A stretch of DNA of 64,000 nt from an uncultured Flavobacterium sp. (GCF_951805225.1 NZ_OX638201.1:5642001-5706000); one strand, 5' to 3'. Shown: positions 52,825 to 62,000, counted from the first letter of the stretch. Notes: generated by a model from the sequence alone, not told the origin. Program-made: numbers and translations.

Positions 52825-53802
52825 ATGAATATTACTTCTCAAATAAAACAGCCCATTTTTAACGAGATGGAACTTTTTGAAAAAAAGTTCCATGAATCGA
52901 TGACCTCAAAGGTGGCTTTACTGAACCGAATTACCTATTATATCGTAAATAGAAAAGGGAAACAAATGCGTCCGATGTTTGTTTTTCTGACTGCAAAAAT
53001 GGTTTCAGAAGGCATCGTAAATGAGAGAACTTATCGTGGTGCATCTGTAATTGAGCTTATTCATACCGCAACTTTGGTTCATGATGATGTCGTGGATGAT
53101 AGTAATCGCCGTCGCGGATTTTTCTCTATAAATGCACTTTGGAAAAATAAAATTGCTGTTTTAGTTGGTGATTATTTATTGTCAAAAGGTTTGTTGCTAT
53201 CTATAGATAATGGCGATTTTGATTTACTCCGAATCATTTCTGTTGCAGTTCGTGAAATGAGCGAAGGAGAATTACTTCAAATCGAAAAAGCCCGCAGACT
53301 TGATATTACCGAAGAAGTATATTATGAAATCATCCGAAAAAAGACTGCAACACTTATTGCTGCTTGTTGTGCGCTTGGTGCAAAATCTGTAATTGAAGAT
53401 GATGCTCAGGTTGAGAATATGCGCAAATTTGGTGAGCTTATCGGAATGGCTTTTCAAATTAAAGATGATTTATTCGATTATAGCGAAGAAGCGATTGGTA
53501 AACCAACAGGAATTGATATTAAGGAGCAAAAAATGACTTTGCCTTTAATTCATGTTTTAAATACTTGTACTCCGCAAGAAAAAAAGTGGTTGATAAACTC
53601 CATCAAAAACCACAATAAAGACAAAAAACGCGTCAAAGAAGTTATTGCCTTTGTGAAAAACAATAATGGTTTGGCTTACGCCGAAAATAAAATGGTAGAA
53701 TTTCAACAGGAAGCACTTTCGTTACTTCAAAACTTTGAAGATTCTGAGTTTAAAGATGCCCTTATTTTAATGGTGAACTACGTTATTGAAAGAAAAAAAT
53801 AA
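52825..53802 (+). CDS. Trans-polyprenyl diphosphate synthase (octaprenyl/heptaprenyl type)
   Basis: 325 aa. First aspartate-rich motif LVHDDVVDDSNRRRG (D87-D92) and second FQIKDDLFDYSEEAIGKPTGIDI, with GKQMRP at the substrate end. It condenses isopentenyl diphosphate onto allylic diphosphates to give a long prenyl chain, probably for menaquinone in this group. Product length cannot be set by eye. A weak hairpin follows at 53846-53865. Confidence 0.9.
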   Translation: MNITSQIKQPIFNEMELFEKKFHESMTSKVALLNRITYYIVNRKGKQMRPMFVFLTAKMVSEGIVNERTYRGASVIELIHTATLVHDDVVDDSNRRRGFFSINALWKNKIAVLVGDYLLSKGLLLSIDNGDFDLLRIISVAVREMSEGELLQIEKARRLDITEEVYYEIIRKKTATLIAACCALGAKSVIEDDAQVENMRKFGELIGMAFQIKDDLFDYSEEAIGKPTGIDIKEQKMTLPLIHVLNTCTPQEKKWLINSIKNHNKDKKRVKEVIAFVKNNNGLAYAENKMVEFQQEALSLLQNFEDSEFKDALILMVNYVIERKK

Positions 53803-53845
53803 TTCTTTTAATTAGATAATTAGAAAATTTTTCAATTAGATAATT

Positions 53846-53865
53846 GATTTACTTATTTGTAAATC
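53846..53865 (+). terminator. Weak hairpin terminator
   Basis: GATTTAC-TTATTT-GTAAATC, followed by AAATGTTTT. Two copies of AATTAGATAATT lie just before it. Confidence 0.35.
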
Positions 53866-54001
53866 AAATGTTTTGGCGCGTCTAATAGGGATTTGTAATT
53901 TATTTTTTAAAATTTTTTCAATCCCGATGCAACCATTTCGAATCGACAATCGTCTATGCTAATAGAAGACCATTGCAAAACCAAAAACCGAAAGCTTATT
54001 A

Positions 54002-54562
54002 ATGAAAATTATTCATTTACATCAAGAAGAAACCGAAATTATAAAGTTGGCTGTCGAAAATAATCGGCAAGCGCAACAACAAATATACAGTCGGTTTTCA
54101 CCAAAGATGTTGAGTGTTTGTCGACAATATATAAAAGACATTCAATTGGCAGAAGATGTAATGATAACGGCTTTCATGAAAGTATTTACCAACTTAAACA
54201 AATTTGAAAATAAAGGAAGTTTTGAAGGTTGGATTCGCAGAATTATGGTCAACGAATGTATCTCTTATTTAAGAGTTCAGAAAAAAGTAAAGTTTACCGA
54301 TGATGAAATTTATATCGAAGAAAGTTTTAATGCAATTGACAGCAAGTTTTCGACAGATCAGATTCAGTTTTTAATAGACGCTTTACCGGATGGTTACAAA
54401 ATGGTTTTCAATTTATACGCCATAGAAGGATATAAACACAATGAAATTGCAAAGATGTTAGGAATTAATGAAGGAACGTCGAAATCGCAATTATCGCACG
54501 CCCGAAAAATGCTGCAAACACAAATTAATATATTAAAAAAACAAGATAATGGAACCGAATAA
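54002..54562 (+). CDS. ECF-type RNA polymerase sigma factor
   Basis: 186 aa. Sigma-70 region 2 (IYSRFSPKMLSVCRQYIKDIQLAEDVMITAFMKVFTNLNKFENKGSFEGWIRRIMVNECISYLR) and region 4 (LPDGYKMVFNLYAIEGYKHNEIAKMLGINEGTSKSQLSHARKML). No ECF-style anti-sigma RseA is seen, but the overlapping next gene encodes a single-pass membrane protein that could play that part. Its stop lies 14 bases inside the next ORF. Confidence 0.9.
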   Translation: MKIIHLHQEETEIIKLAVENNRQAQQQIYSRFSPKMLSVCRQYIKDIQLAEDVMITAFMKVFTNLNKFENKGSFEGWIRRIMVNECISYLRVQKKVKFTDDEIYIEESFNAIDSKFSTDQIQFLIDALPDGYKMVFNLYAIEGYKHNEIAKMLGINEGTSKSQLSHARKMLQTQINILKKQDNGTE

Positions 54563-55277
54563 TTTTGAAAAGGATTTCCGTGAAAAGCTAAACGAACGTC
54601 AGATCGAACCAAGCAATAAAGCCTGGGACAGATTGGACGCAATGTTGAGTGTTGCCGAAGAAAAGAAGCAGCCTAAAAAGAGTAGAAAATGGCTTTATAT
54701 CGCAGCAAGTATTGTTGGGTTTTTACTAGTTGGAACTTTCTTTTTTAATCAGAAGAAAAGTGTTGTTGAAACTCCTCAAGGAACCGTTGTAATAGAAGAA
54801 AATACTAAGAAAGATTCGGTTGAAAAACCAATTTTAAATGTAACCAATTCTGTTAAAGAAGAGATGGTAGTTTCAGAAAAAACAGCGACACAAATTTCTG
54901 ATAAAGAAATAAAAAACAAACCTGATACTTTAAAACAAAACCTAAATAAAACCATAAAAAATGAGAAAAATCAAATAGCGGAGTCTTCAATCATCAACAA
55001 AAACAATCAAGAAAAACAATCAATCAATAATGCGAATCCAATTGTCGAAACTTCTAAAAAAGAAAATGTAGATCAGTTGTTAGATTCTGCTGAAAAAACT
55101 GTTGTTGCACAGAATTCGGTTAAACCGAAAGCGAAAATTAAAATCAATGCCAACGATTTATTAAATCAGGTCGATGGTGAATTAGAACTTTCGTTTAGAG
55201 AAAAAGTAATCACAAAAGTCAATAAAAATTACCAAACAGTAAAAGTGGCTTTAGCAAATCGAAATCAGCAAGAATAG
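54549..55277 (+). CDS. Single-pass membrane protein, possible anti-sigma partner
   Basis: 242 aa. The N-terminal 45 residues are charged (FEKDFREKLNERQIEPSNKAWDRLDAML). A transmembrane helix follows (WLYIAASIVGFLLVGTFFF, about 48-66), then a long low-complexity Asn/Lys/Glu-rich region (80-200) and a more ordered C-terminus. It overlaps the sigma gene by 14 bases. The topology fits a Bacteroidota anti-sigma factor, but no zinc or ASD motif is visible. Function is inference from context. Confidence 0.6.
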   Translation: MEPNNFEKDFREKLNERQIEPSNKAWDRLDAMLSVAEEKKQPKKSRKWLYIAASIVGFLLVGTFFFNQKKSVVETPQGTVVIEENTKKDSVEKPILNVTNSVKEEMVVSEKTATQISDKEIKNKPDTLKQNLNKTIKNEKNQIAESSIINKNNQEKQSINNANPIVETSKKENVDQLLDSAEKTVVAQNSVKPKAKIKINANDLLNQVDGELELSFREKVITKVNKNYQTVKVALANRNQQE

Positions 55278-55639
55278 AGGATATAGAATCAAGAGTAAAG
55301 AATCAAGAAAATAGAATAAAAAATATAGATTTTTTAGTTCCGGAGGAACGATTCATATTGTAGCGTCGGGTTTTAACCCGATGGAGATTGGATTCATATT
55401 TCGCATTTTGCAATTCACAATCAACATTTCATATTTCACAATCGACGATCAACAATTCGCGATCAACAATTCTCAATGAATAAATCACAATCAATATTTC
55501 GTATTTCACAATCGACGATCAACAATTCACGATCAACAATTCTTAATGAATAATTCACAATCGACGATCAATAATTCATAATCAACAATTAATCATCAAT
55601 AATTAACAATTAACAATCAATCATCAAAATCAATCAATC
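55278..55639. other. 362-base intergenic region with tandem repeats
   Basis: Holds the TTCC palindrome (55337-55349), the hairpin TCGGGTT/AACCCGA (55366-55381), and a run of tandem CACAATCGACGATCAACAAT repeats at about 55430-55630. No gene is seen. Confidence 0.6.
55431..55630. repeat. 70-bp imperfect tandem repeat, AT-rich
   Basis: ATTTCACAATCGACGATCAA starts at 55433 and again at 55503, 70 bases apart, followed by a shorter, decayed third unit at about 55557. The array ends just before the ATG at 55640. Confidence 0.8.
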
Positions 55640-56692
55640 ATGAAAAATTTTACCATTTATCTCGTTATCCTCGTTTTTCTATTTGTTAGTAAAGTGTTGG
55701 GGCAGGAAACTTTTGAATCGAAAGCAAGGCAGATTGCTAACAAAATAGAAAAGATTACTAAGGAAGAAAAAGCAACTTTAAAAGAAGAAGTTGAAGCTGT
55801 AAATGTTCAGTTATCTGAAGGGAAAATTACGCAGGAGCAAGCTGATAAACGCAAAAAAGAATTAGCAGAAGTCAGAGCTACAATTATTGAACAAAAAGTT
55901 ACTGAGGCTCAAAATGAACTTAATGATTTGGTTCAGCAAAAAGTAGACGGAAAAATCAAAGAAGGAGATTCGATAAAGAAACATACTTTGGTTATTCATT
56001 GGAATGATCGAGACTGGAAAGACAATAAAAAAAGAAAAGATTCTATTCGTGGAGAAAGACGTACAACATCGCAATTTGTGTTTGCAATGGGTTTGAATAA
56101 TATGATGGTCGACGGAAAACTTCAGGATTCGAATTACAGTTTTATAGGTTCACATTTTTATGAATGGGGTTTTACTTATAATTCAAGATTAATGAAAAAC
56201 GACAATTTATTGCACGCTAAATATGGACTTTCATTAATGTATAATAATATACGACCAACAGATAATCGCAGTTTTGTGGTAAATGGAGATCAAACCGAGT
56301 TGCAGACAAATGCGATAAATTTAGATGAATCACGTTTTAGAAATGTTTATATCGTTGCGCCGGTTCATTTAGAGTTTGATTTTTCTAAACCTAAAGTAGT
56401 TAACGGAAAAACGTATTTTAGAACACATAAAAGTTTTCGTTTTGGAATTGGAGGATATGCAGGAATTAACGTAAAATCAAAACAGATTCTGAAATACGAT
56501 CAGGACGATTTAGATTATAAAACAACAATAAAAGGAGATTACAATGTGAATAATTTTATATACGGATTAAGTTCTTATATAGGATATAGAGAAATGAGTT
56601 TGTATGTGAAATATGATTTGAATCCATTGTTTCAGGATAATTTAATAAAAGAAAATAATATTTCGTTAGGATTAAGATTTGATTTAAATTAG
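55640..56692 (+). CDS. Exported protein with coiled coil and beta-barrel C-terminus
   Basis: 350 aa. Signal peptide (residues 1-21, KVLGQ). A charged coiled coil spans about 25-110 (RQIANKIEKITKEEKATLKEEVEAV, and similar). From about 140 the sequence alternates hydrophobic and polar residues with short loops (FVFAMGLNNMMVDGKL, SFRFGIGGYAGINV) and ends GLRFDLN, as in outer-membrane barrels of about eight strands. It is probably regulated by the sigma factor upstream. Function unknown. A terminator follows. Confidence 0.7.
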   Translation: MKNFTIYLVILVFLFVSKVLGQETFESKARQIANKIEKITKEEKATLKEEVEAVNVQLSEGKITQEQADKRKKELAEVRATIIEQKVTEAQNELNDLVQQKVDGKIKEGDSIKKHTLVIHWNDRDWKDNKKRKDSIRGERRTTSQFVFAMGLNNMMVDGKLQDSNYSFIGSHFYEWGFTYNSRLMKNDNLLHAKYGLSLMYNNIRPTDNRSFVVNGDQTELQTNAINLDESRFRNVYIVAPVHLEFDFSKPKVVNGKTYFRTHKSFRFGIGGYAGINVKSKQILKYDQDDLDYKTTIKGDYNVNNFIYGLSSYIGYREMSLYVKYDLNPLFQDNLIKENNISLGLRFDLN

Positions 56693-56714
56693 GAATACAA
56701 TCGATTAGTTAGTG

Positions 56715-56744
56715 GAAAAAGTGCCTTGAAAAAGGCACTTTTTT
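56715..56744 (+). terminator. Hairpin terminator before dnaG
   Basis: AAAGTGCCTT / AAGGCACTTT stem, GAAA loop and a T-run. Confidence 0.85.
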
Positions 56745-56818
56745 TATTTGAAATCATCAGATTTCAAGATGGATTTGTGTACTTTTACAGACTTCAAATT
56801 TTTTAAATATTTTACGTT

Positions 56819-58897
56819 TTGATTTCACAAGCTACAATTGATTCTGTTTTTGAAACTGCTCGAGTAGAGGAGGTTATTGGTGATTATGTTAACTTAAAAC
56901 GTGCAGGAAGTAACTACAAAGGTCTAAGTCCATTCTCAGATGAGCGCTCTCCGTCGTTCATGGTGTCGCCTGCAAAAGGAATCTGGAAAGATTTTAGTAC
57001 AGGAAAAGGAGGTAATTCTGTTAAGTTCTTAATGGAACATTCGCAATTTACCTATCCGGAAGCCATTCGATACTTGGCCAGAAAGTACAATATTGAGATC
57101 GAAGAGACAGAACAAACAGATGCTGAAAAAGCAATGACGGATGTTCGCGAAAGTATGTATTTGGTTTCGGAATTTGCAAAAGATTATTTTAATAAGACAC
57201 TTTTAAATTCAGAAGAAGGAAAAGCAATTGGACTTTCTTATTTTAAAGAAAGAGGTTTTACCAATGAAACAATCAAAAAATTTAGCTTAGGATATTCGCC
57301 TGAAACCTGGGATGCTTTGACCAAAGAAGCTTTGGGTAAAGGTTATAAATTGGAATTTCTGGAAAGCACCGGTTTAACAATTGCGAGAGAAGATCGTCCG
57401 TTTGACCGTTTCAAAGGCCGCGTAATGTTTCCTATCGAAAGTATGTCCGGACGTGTTTTAGGATTTGGAGGACGTATATTAACGAATGATAAAAAAGCAG
57501 CAAAATATTTAAACTCGCCCGAAAGTAATATTTACCATAAAAGTAAAGTGCTTTACGGAATTTTTCAGGCGAAACAGTCGATAGCAAAACAAAACAATTG
57601 TTATTTGGTTGAAGGTTATACAGATGTAATTCAGTTTAATCAAGCGGGAATTGAGAATGTTGTAGCTTCTTCGGGAACAGCTTTAACGCCGGATCAGATA
57701 CGTTTAATTAATCGTCTGACAAGAAATATTACAGTACTTTTTGATGGAGATGCTGCAGGTTTACGTGCTGCTATTCGAGGAATCGATTTGATTCTTGAAG
57801 AAGGAATGAATGTAAGGGTTTGTGCTTTTCCTGACGGAGAAGATCCTGATAGTTTTGCGCGAAAAACTTCGCATGATGATCTTGTTGCTTATCTAGAAGA
57901 AAACAGTAAAGATTTTATACAGTTTAAAGCCTCTCTTTTAATGAAAGAAGCTAAAAACGATCCTATAAAAAAAGCCGATTTGATTCGTGATATGGTTGTT
58001 AGTATTTCGAAAATTCCGGATCGTATTCAACGTGAAGTATATACTCAGGAATGTGCTAGAATTATGGATATTTCTGAGCAGGTTTTGGTAAGTACTTTGG
58101 CTCAGCTGATTCAAAAAGATATTACAGAGGCGAATAAAAAGCAAAAACAGGAACAAAAACCTTTTGAAGTTTTTAGAAACCAACCCCAACAACCGCCAAG
58201 TAATGCCGGATATTCAGGAGGAGATCCTGATGATCCAAGAACAGGGCCGCCAGATGATTATTATCCGGGAGGACCAGGATATGCTGCACCAGTACAGCAA
58301 ACAGAAAAAGTTGATATTTTATACCGTTTAGAGCGTAAAGTGATCGAAATTTTATTGCTTTACGGAGATACAATGGAAGAATTTGAAGATGTGCTTTTAA
58401 AGAATAATGATGAAGGTGAGGTTGTAATGGTTTCTGAAATGAAACAATATAAAGTACACCAGCGAATTTATTTGAGTTTGCAGGAAGACGAGGTAGAACT
58501 ATCAAATAACTTGTTCCGTGATATTTATACGGATTTAATAGCCTTTTATAATCAAAACGAAAAGTTTAGTTTAGAGCAATATTTAATGCGTCTACAGCCT
58601 GATTTTGCTCAGGAAGTTACAGATATTTTAATGGAAGATGAACGATTGACGCTTCACGATTGGGAAGGGCAGAACATTTTTTCGAAAATGAAGCACGAAA
58701 CGATTGCGCAATATGTTACGGAAACAATTATGTCTATGCGTTGGTTTTTGGTTGATAAAATCATCCAAGAATTAAAAAGCTCTATACAACCTGATAATTC
58801 AGATAATACAGAGCTTTTGTCGATGGTGGTTGATTACTCAAAACTAGTTAATTCATTTTCGAAAAAACTGGGAAGAGTAATGTCAAGATACCATTAA
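56819..58897 (+). CDS. dnaG: DNA primase, zinc-finger ligands replaced
   Basis: Makes RNA primers at the replication fork. 692 aa with a TTG start at 56819, since the only upstream in-frame codon is a stop at 56804 and no ATG occurs before residue 48. The N-terminal zinc-ribbon region has S37, S40, D58 and T61 where C, H, C, C ligands are expected (LSPFS, and WKDFSTG). The TOPRIM catalytic core is intact (YLVEGYTDV, LFDGDAAGLRAA). The C-terminal helicase-binding domain follows. It is convergent with the LuxR regulator gene (4-base overlap). Confidence 0.93.
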   Translation: MISQATIDSVFETARVEEVIGDYVNLKRAGSNYKGLSPFSDERSPSFMVSPAKGIWKDFSTGKGGNSVKFLMEHSQFTYPEAIRYLARKYNIEIEETEQTDAEKAMTDVRESMYLVSEFAKDYFNKTLLNSEEGKAIGLSYFKERGFTNETIKKFSLGYSPETWDALTKEALGKGYKLEFLESTGLTIAREDRPFDRFKGRVMFPIESMSGRVLGFGGRILTNDKKAAKYLNSPESNIYHKSKVLYGIFQAKQSIAKQNNCYLVEGYTDVIQFNQAGIENVVASSGTALTPDQIRLINRLTRNITVLFDGDAAGLRAAIRGIDLILEEGMNVRVCAFPDGEDPDSFARKTSHDDLVAYLEENSKDFIQFKASLLMKEAKNDPIKKADLIRDMVVSISKIPDRIQREVYTQECARIMDISEQVLVSTLAQLIQKDITEANKKQKQEQKPFEVFRNQPQQPPSNAGYSGGDPDDPRTGPPDDYYPGGPGYAAPVQQTEKVDILYRLERKVIEILLLYGDTMEEFEDVLLKNNDEGEVVMVSEMKQYKVHQRIYLSLQEDEVELSNNLFRDIYTDLIAFYNQNEKFSLEQYLMRLQPDFAQEVTDILMEDERLTLHDWEGQNIFSKMKHETIAQYVTETIMSMRWFLVDKIIQELKSSIQPDNSDNTELLSMVVDYSKLVNSFSKKLGRVMSRYH

Positions 58898-59523
58898 ATA
58901 ATTTCTAAAGTCTTTGCTTTGTTAACAAGATCTACTAAATTAGTAACATTTAATTTAGTCAATAATCTTAATTTGTAAGTACTGATCGTTTTTTCGTTCA
59001 GGTTTAAGATTTTAGAGATTTCATTGTTTTTCTTACCATCACTTAAGTAACGTAAAACTTCGATCTCGCGATTAGAAAGTTTTCTGTACAAACGTTCGCT
59101 TTTGCTTTGTTTCGCAATAAGAGCCATGTTTTTACGCACAGTTTCGTTGATGATAATTTTTCCTTCATGTACTTTAATAATAGAAAGACCTAAAGTTTCA
59201 AGTTTTTCTGTTTTGTGCACATACCCAGAAACTCCTGCTTTGATCGCATTTGGAGCGTACATTTGTTCGGCGAGGTCACTAAAAATTACAATTTTTGTTT
59301 TTGGGAAGTTTTTCAGAATAGATTTTACTTCAAAAATACTTGAGAGACCTTCTAACTCTAGATCTAGAATTAGGATATCGATCTCCTTCGTCTGAAGAAT
59401 ATCTCTAACCATTGAAAAATTGCCTACGTTGGCAACAATTGAAATTTGATCGTGGTCTTTAAAATAAGACTTAACGCCAAAGTGAGTCACAGGATGATTG
59501 TCTGCAAGACATACTTTAATCAT
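58894..59523 (-). CDS. LuxR-family (NarL-type) response regulator
   Basis: 209 aa. The receiver domain (1-120) has phospho-acceptor D54 (LILDLEL) and lacks a cognate kinase nearby. The second acidic residue after N9 is replaced by H, as D8-N9-H10. The LuxR helix-turn-helix is YRKLSNREIEVLRYLSDGKKNNEISKILNLNEKTISTYKLRLLTKL (about 145-190). It overlaps the dnaG 3' end by 4 bases in convergent orientation. Targets unknown. Confidence 0.9.
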   Translation of the reverse strand: MIKVCLADNHPVTHFGVKSYFKDHDQISIVANVGNFSMVRDILQTKEIDILILDLELEGLSSIFEVKSILKNFPKTKIVIFSDLAEQMYAPNAIKAGVSGYVHKTEKLETLGLSIIKVHEGKIIINETVRKNMALIAKQSKSERLYRKLSNREIEVLRYLSDGKKNNEISKILNLNEKTISTYKLRLLTKLNVTNLVDLVNKAKTLEII

Positions 59524-59616
59524 AATTTTTACCTTTTTTAGAATTGTTCATGTTTTTGGAACTGTAAAATTAATAAATAAATTCTGTAATTAATTGCAGA
59601 CAAATGTTAAAAAGTT

Positions 59617-60423
59617 TTATTTTAACGTTTTTGGTATAATGCAGACCGGAATTGCGTCCATTTTATGCTTGTTACTGGTGTTTAAACGTTTATAAATTTC
59701 AAAGACAGATTTTTCTCTCCCACTGTAGTCAGCTGGCGTATTTCCTGACTCCGCGGCCAACATCGCCCATTCAAGTTCGTCATAACTTGCTCCTAATTGG
59801 TCTTCATCGGTACGATTATCTCCAAATAATCCATCAGTTGGTGCAGCTGTTAAAATTGATTGTGGAATGCTTAAAAATTCTCCTAGAGCATAAACATCCG
59901 ACTTCATTAAGTCAGCAATCGGACTTAAATCGACTCCGCCATCTCCGTATTTGGTGTAAAATCCTACTCCAAAATCCTCTACTTTGTTCCCGGTTCCGGC
60001 AACTAATAACCCGTGAATTCCGGCCAAATAATATAAAGAAGTCATTCGCAAACGAGCACGTGTATTAGCTAATGATAAGCTAACTTTTGCTTCGTCATCT
60101 GTTTTTGGTACAGAACTTTTAAAAGCTTCAAAAGTCGCAGTTAAATCAGTTTCTACGTTTGAAACATTCGGAAAACGCTTTTTTAATTGCTCAATATGTT
60201 CTCTTCCTCTCGAAACCTGATTTTCGGCTTGGTGAATTGGCATTTCTACACATAAAACTTTCAAACCGGTCTGGGCACATAATGTAGACGTTACAGCAGA
60301 GTCAACGCCGCCGGAAATTCCAATTACAAAACCATTTACTTTTGCATTGTTAGCATAATTTTTCAACCACTCTACAATGTGGTTATTCACTTTTTCTGTT
60401 TGAATAGTACTTTTTTTAGCCAT
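59617..60423 (-). CDS. nadE: NAD+ synthase, ammonia-dependent type
   Basis: 268 aa. ATP-PPi loop SGGVDSAVTS (residues 37-46) and the deamido-NAD part VGTGNKVEDFGVGFYTKYGDGGVDLSPIADL. It has no nitrilase glutaminase domain, so it uses ammonia or a separate partner. It forms the last step of NAD synthesis. Its divergent neighbour is gldB, 99 bases away. Promoters of both lie in that gap. Confidence 0.94.
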   Translation of the reverse strand: MAKKSTIQTEKVNNHIVEWLKNYANNAKVNGFVIGISGGVDSAVTSTLCAQTGLKVLCVEMPIHQAENQVSRGREHIEQLKKRFPNVSNVETDLTATFEAFKSSVPKTDDEAKVSLSLANTRARLRMTSLYYLAGIHGLLVAGTGNKVEDFGVGFYTKYGDGGVDLSPIADLMKSDVYALGEFLSIPQSILTAAPTDGLFGDNRTDEDQLGASYDELEWAMLAAESGNTPADYSGREKSVFEIYKRLNTSNKHKMDAIPVCIIPKTLK

Positions 60424-60452
60424 AATAGTTCAAGATTTAAGATGCAGGGGTG

Positions 60453-60460
60453 TATATTTG
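60453..60460 (+). promoter_or_regulatory. Candidate gldB -7 element TATATTTG
   Basis: Exact TAnnTTTG, 62 bases upstream of the gldB ATG. It sits in the divergent nadE-gldB gap. Confidence 0.45.
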
Positions 60461-60522
60461 CACAAATATTTTTAAGTAACGTTTATTTAAAATATAGGCA
60501 ACACAAATCTAATTAAAATAAA

Positions 60523-61479
60523 ATGAAAATATATCGCTTTGTAGTGGTTCTGGGCTTGTTTTTTTTGTCCTGTGATCAAAAAACTAAAGTTGAAAAAGCA
60601 GTAGAAGAAATTCCGGTTGATATTAAGGTTGAACGCTTTGATAAAGCCTTTTTTGAAAGTAAACCAGAGGATTTAGCCAAATTAAAAAAAGAATATCCTT
60701 TCTTTTTTCCAGCAGGGAATGATGATAGTGTTTGGTTAAAGAGAATGCAAGATCCGCTTTGGAGAGAAGTGTATACAGAAGTGCAAAAAAAATATAGCAA
60801 TTTTGAACCGGTGCGTGAGAAATTCAATGCACTTTTTCAGCATGTAAAATATTATTTTCCTAAAACTAAAACGCCAAAAGTTATTACGGTAATTGGAGAA
60901 ATGGATTATAATTCTAAAGCAATTTATGCAGACAGTCTGGTAATTGTTGCCTTAGAATTGTATTTGGGGAAAAATCATAAGTTTTATGAGTTTCCAAATT
61001 ATCTAAAGGAAAACTTCGAAGAAAATCAGATTATGCCAGACGTAGTTTCTAGTTTTACTTATCGAAATATTCCTGCTTCTGCAGATAAAGATTTGCTTTC
61101 TAAAATGATTTTTGACGGAAAACAGCTTTATGCAAAAGATTTGCTTCTGCCTGAATATTCAGATGCTGAAAAAATAGGATATAAGCCGGAACAAATAAAA
61201 TGGTGTGAAGAAAATGAAGCCTATATGTGGCGATTTTTTATAGAAAGTGAAATGTTGTATAGTCAGGATCCAAAATTGACGACACGTTTTATGACGCCAG
61301 CTCCGTTTTCTAAATTTTATTTAGAAATAGATAATGATTCTCCAGGAAGAGTTGGTGCCTGGATTGGCTGGCAAATCGTACGATCTTATATGAAAAATAA
61401 TAATGTAACGTTGCCGGAATTGTTAAAAACAAACTCAAAAGAAATTTTCGAAAAGTCAAAATATAAACCGAAGAAATAA
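60523..61479 (+). CDS. gldB: Gliding motility lipoprotein GldB
   Basis: 318 aa lipoprotein (lipobox FFLSC, C17) needed for gliding in F. johnsoniae. IPVDIKVERFDKAFFESKPEDLAKLKKEYPFFFP and DPKLTTRFMTPAPFSKFYLEIDNDSPGRVGAWIGWQIVRSYM are family features. The precise molecular role in the gliding/T9SS machine is not established. Its stop overlaps the gldC start (TAATG), as expected of the gldBC operon. Confidence 0.95.
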   Translation: MKIYRFVVVLGLFFLSCDQKTKVEKAVEEIPVDIKVERFDKAFFESKPEDLAKLKKEYPFFFPAGNDDSVWLKRMQDPLWREVYTEVQKKYSNFEPVREKFNALFQHVKYYFPKTKTPKVITVIGEMDYNSKAIYADSLVIVALELYLGKNHKFYEFPNYLKENFEENQIMPDVVSSFTYRNIPASADKDLLSKMIFDGKQLYAKDLLLPEYSDAEKIGYKPEQIKWCEENEAYMWRFFIESEMLYSQDPKLTTRFMTPAPFSKFYLEIDNDSPGRVGAWIGWQIVRSYMKNNNVTLPELLKTNSKEIFEKSKYKPKK

Positions 61480-61814
61480 TGTCAGATACAATAAACTCAG
61501 AAATTAGATTCAATATAGAATTGGACGAAAACCGCGTTCCGGAAAAATTAACATGGAGCGCTCAAGATGGCGGTGTACAAGCTGAAGAGGCAAAAGCAAT
61601 AATGTTGTCTATTTGGGATAGCAAAGCTAAAGAAACGATGCGTATTGATTTATGGACGAAAGATATGCCGGTTGATGAAATGAAGATTTTCTTTCATCAG
61701 ACTTTAGTGGCAATGTCAGATACTTTTAAGCGTGCAACAGACGATGAAAAGATGTCAGATACAATGAAAGATTTTTGTGATTATTTTGCAGAAAAACTAG
61801 AGTTGACAAAGTAA
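61479..61814 (+). CDS. gldC: Gliding motility protein GldC
   Basis: 111 aa cytoplasmic protein. SEIRFNIELDENRVPEKLTWSAQDGGVQAEEAKAIMLSIWD and PVDEMKIFFHQTLVAMSDTFKRAT match GldC. It assists gliding but is not strictly needed for it in F. johnsoniae. It overlaps gldB by 1 base and ends before a terminator. Confidence 0.93.
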   Translation: MSDTINSEIRFNIELDENRVPEKLTWSAQDGGVQAEEAKAIMLSIWDSKAKETMRIDLWTKDMPVDEMKIFFHQTLVAMSDTFKRATDDEKMSDTMKDFCDYFAEKLELTK

Positions 61815-61832
61815 TTTAAAATTCCAATAAAG

Positions 61833-61877
61833 AAATCCCAAATTCCTATCGTAAAGATGGGGATTTGGGATTTTTTT
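61833..61877 (+). terminator. Hairpin terminator after gldC
   Basis: AAATCCCAAATTCC / GGGATTTGGGATTT (one wobble) with a seven-T run. Confidence 0.85.
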
Positions 61878-62000
61878 GTTTGTAATTCTTTTTTTTGAAT
61901 TTAAATATTAACTTTAGAAAGCATTTGTTCGTAAGGTTACTTTTTGATAAAAGTAATTTGTAGTTGAGATAGTTTTATGATCTGAAAAAAAAAGAATAAT

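Noticed and set aside
55431..55630. Possible CRISPR array
   Set aside because: The units are contiguous 70-bp tandem copies without unique spacers, and no cas gene is present.
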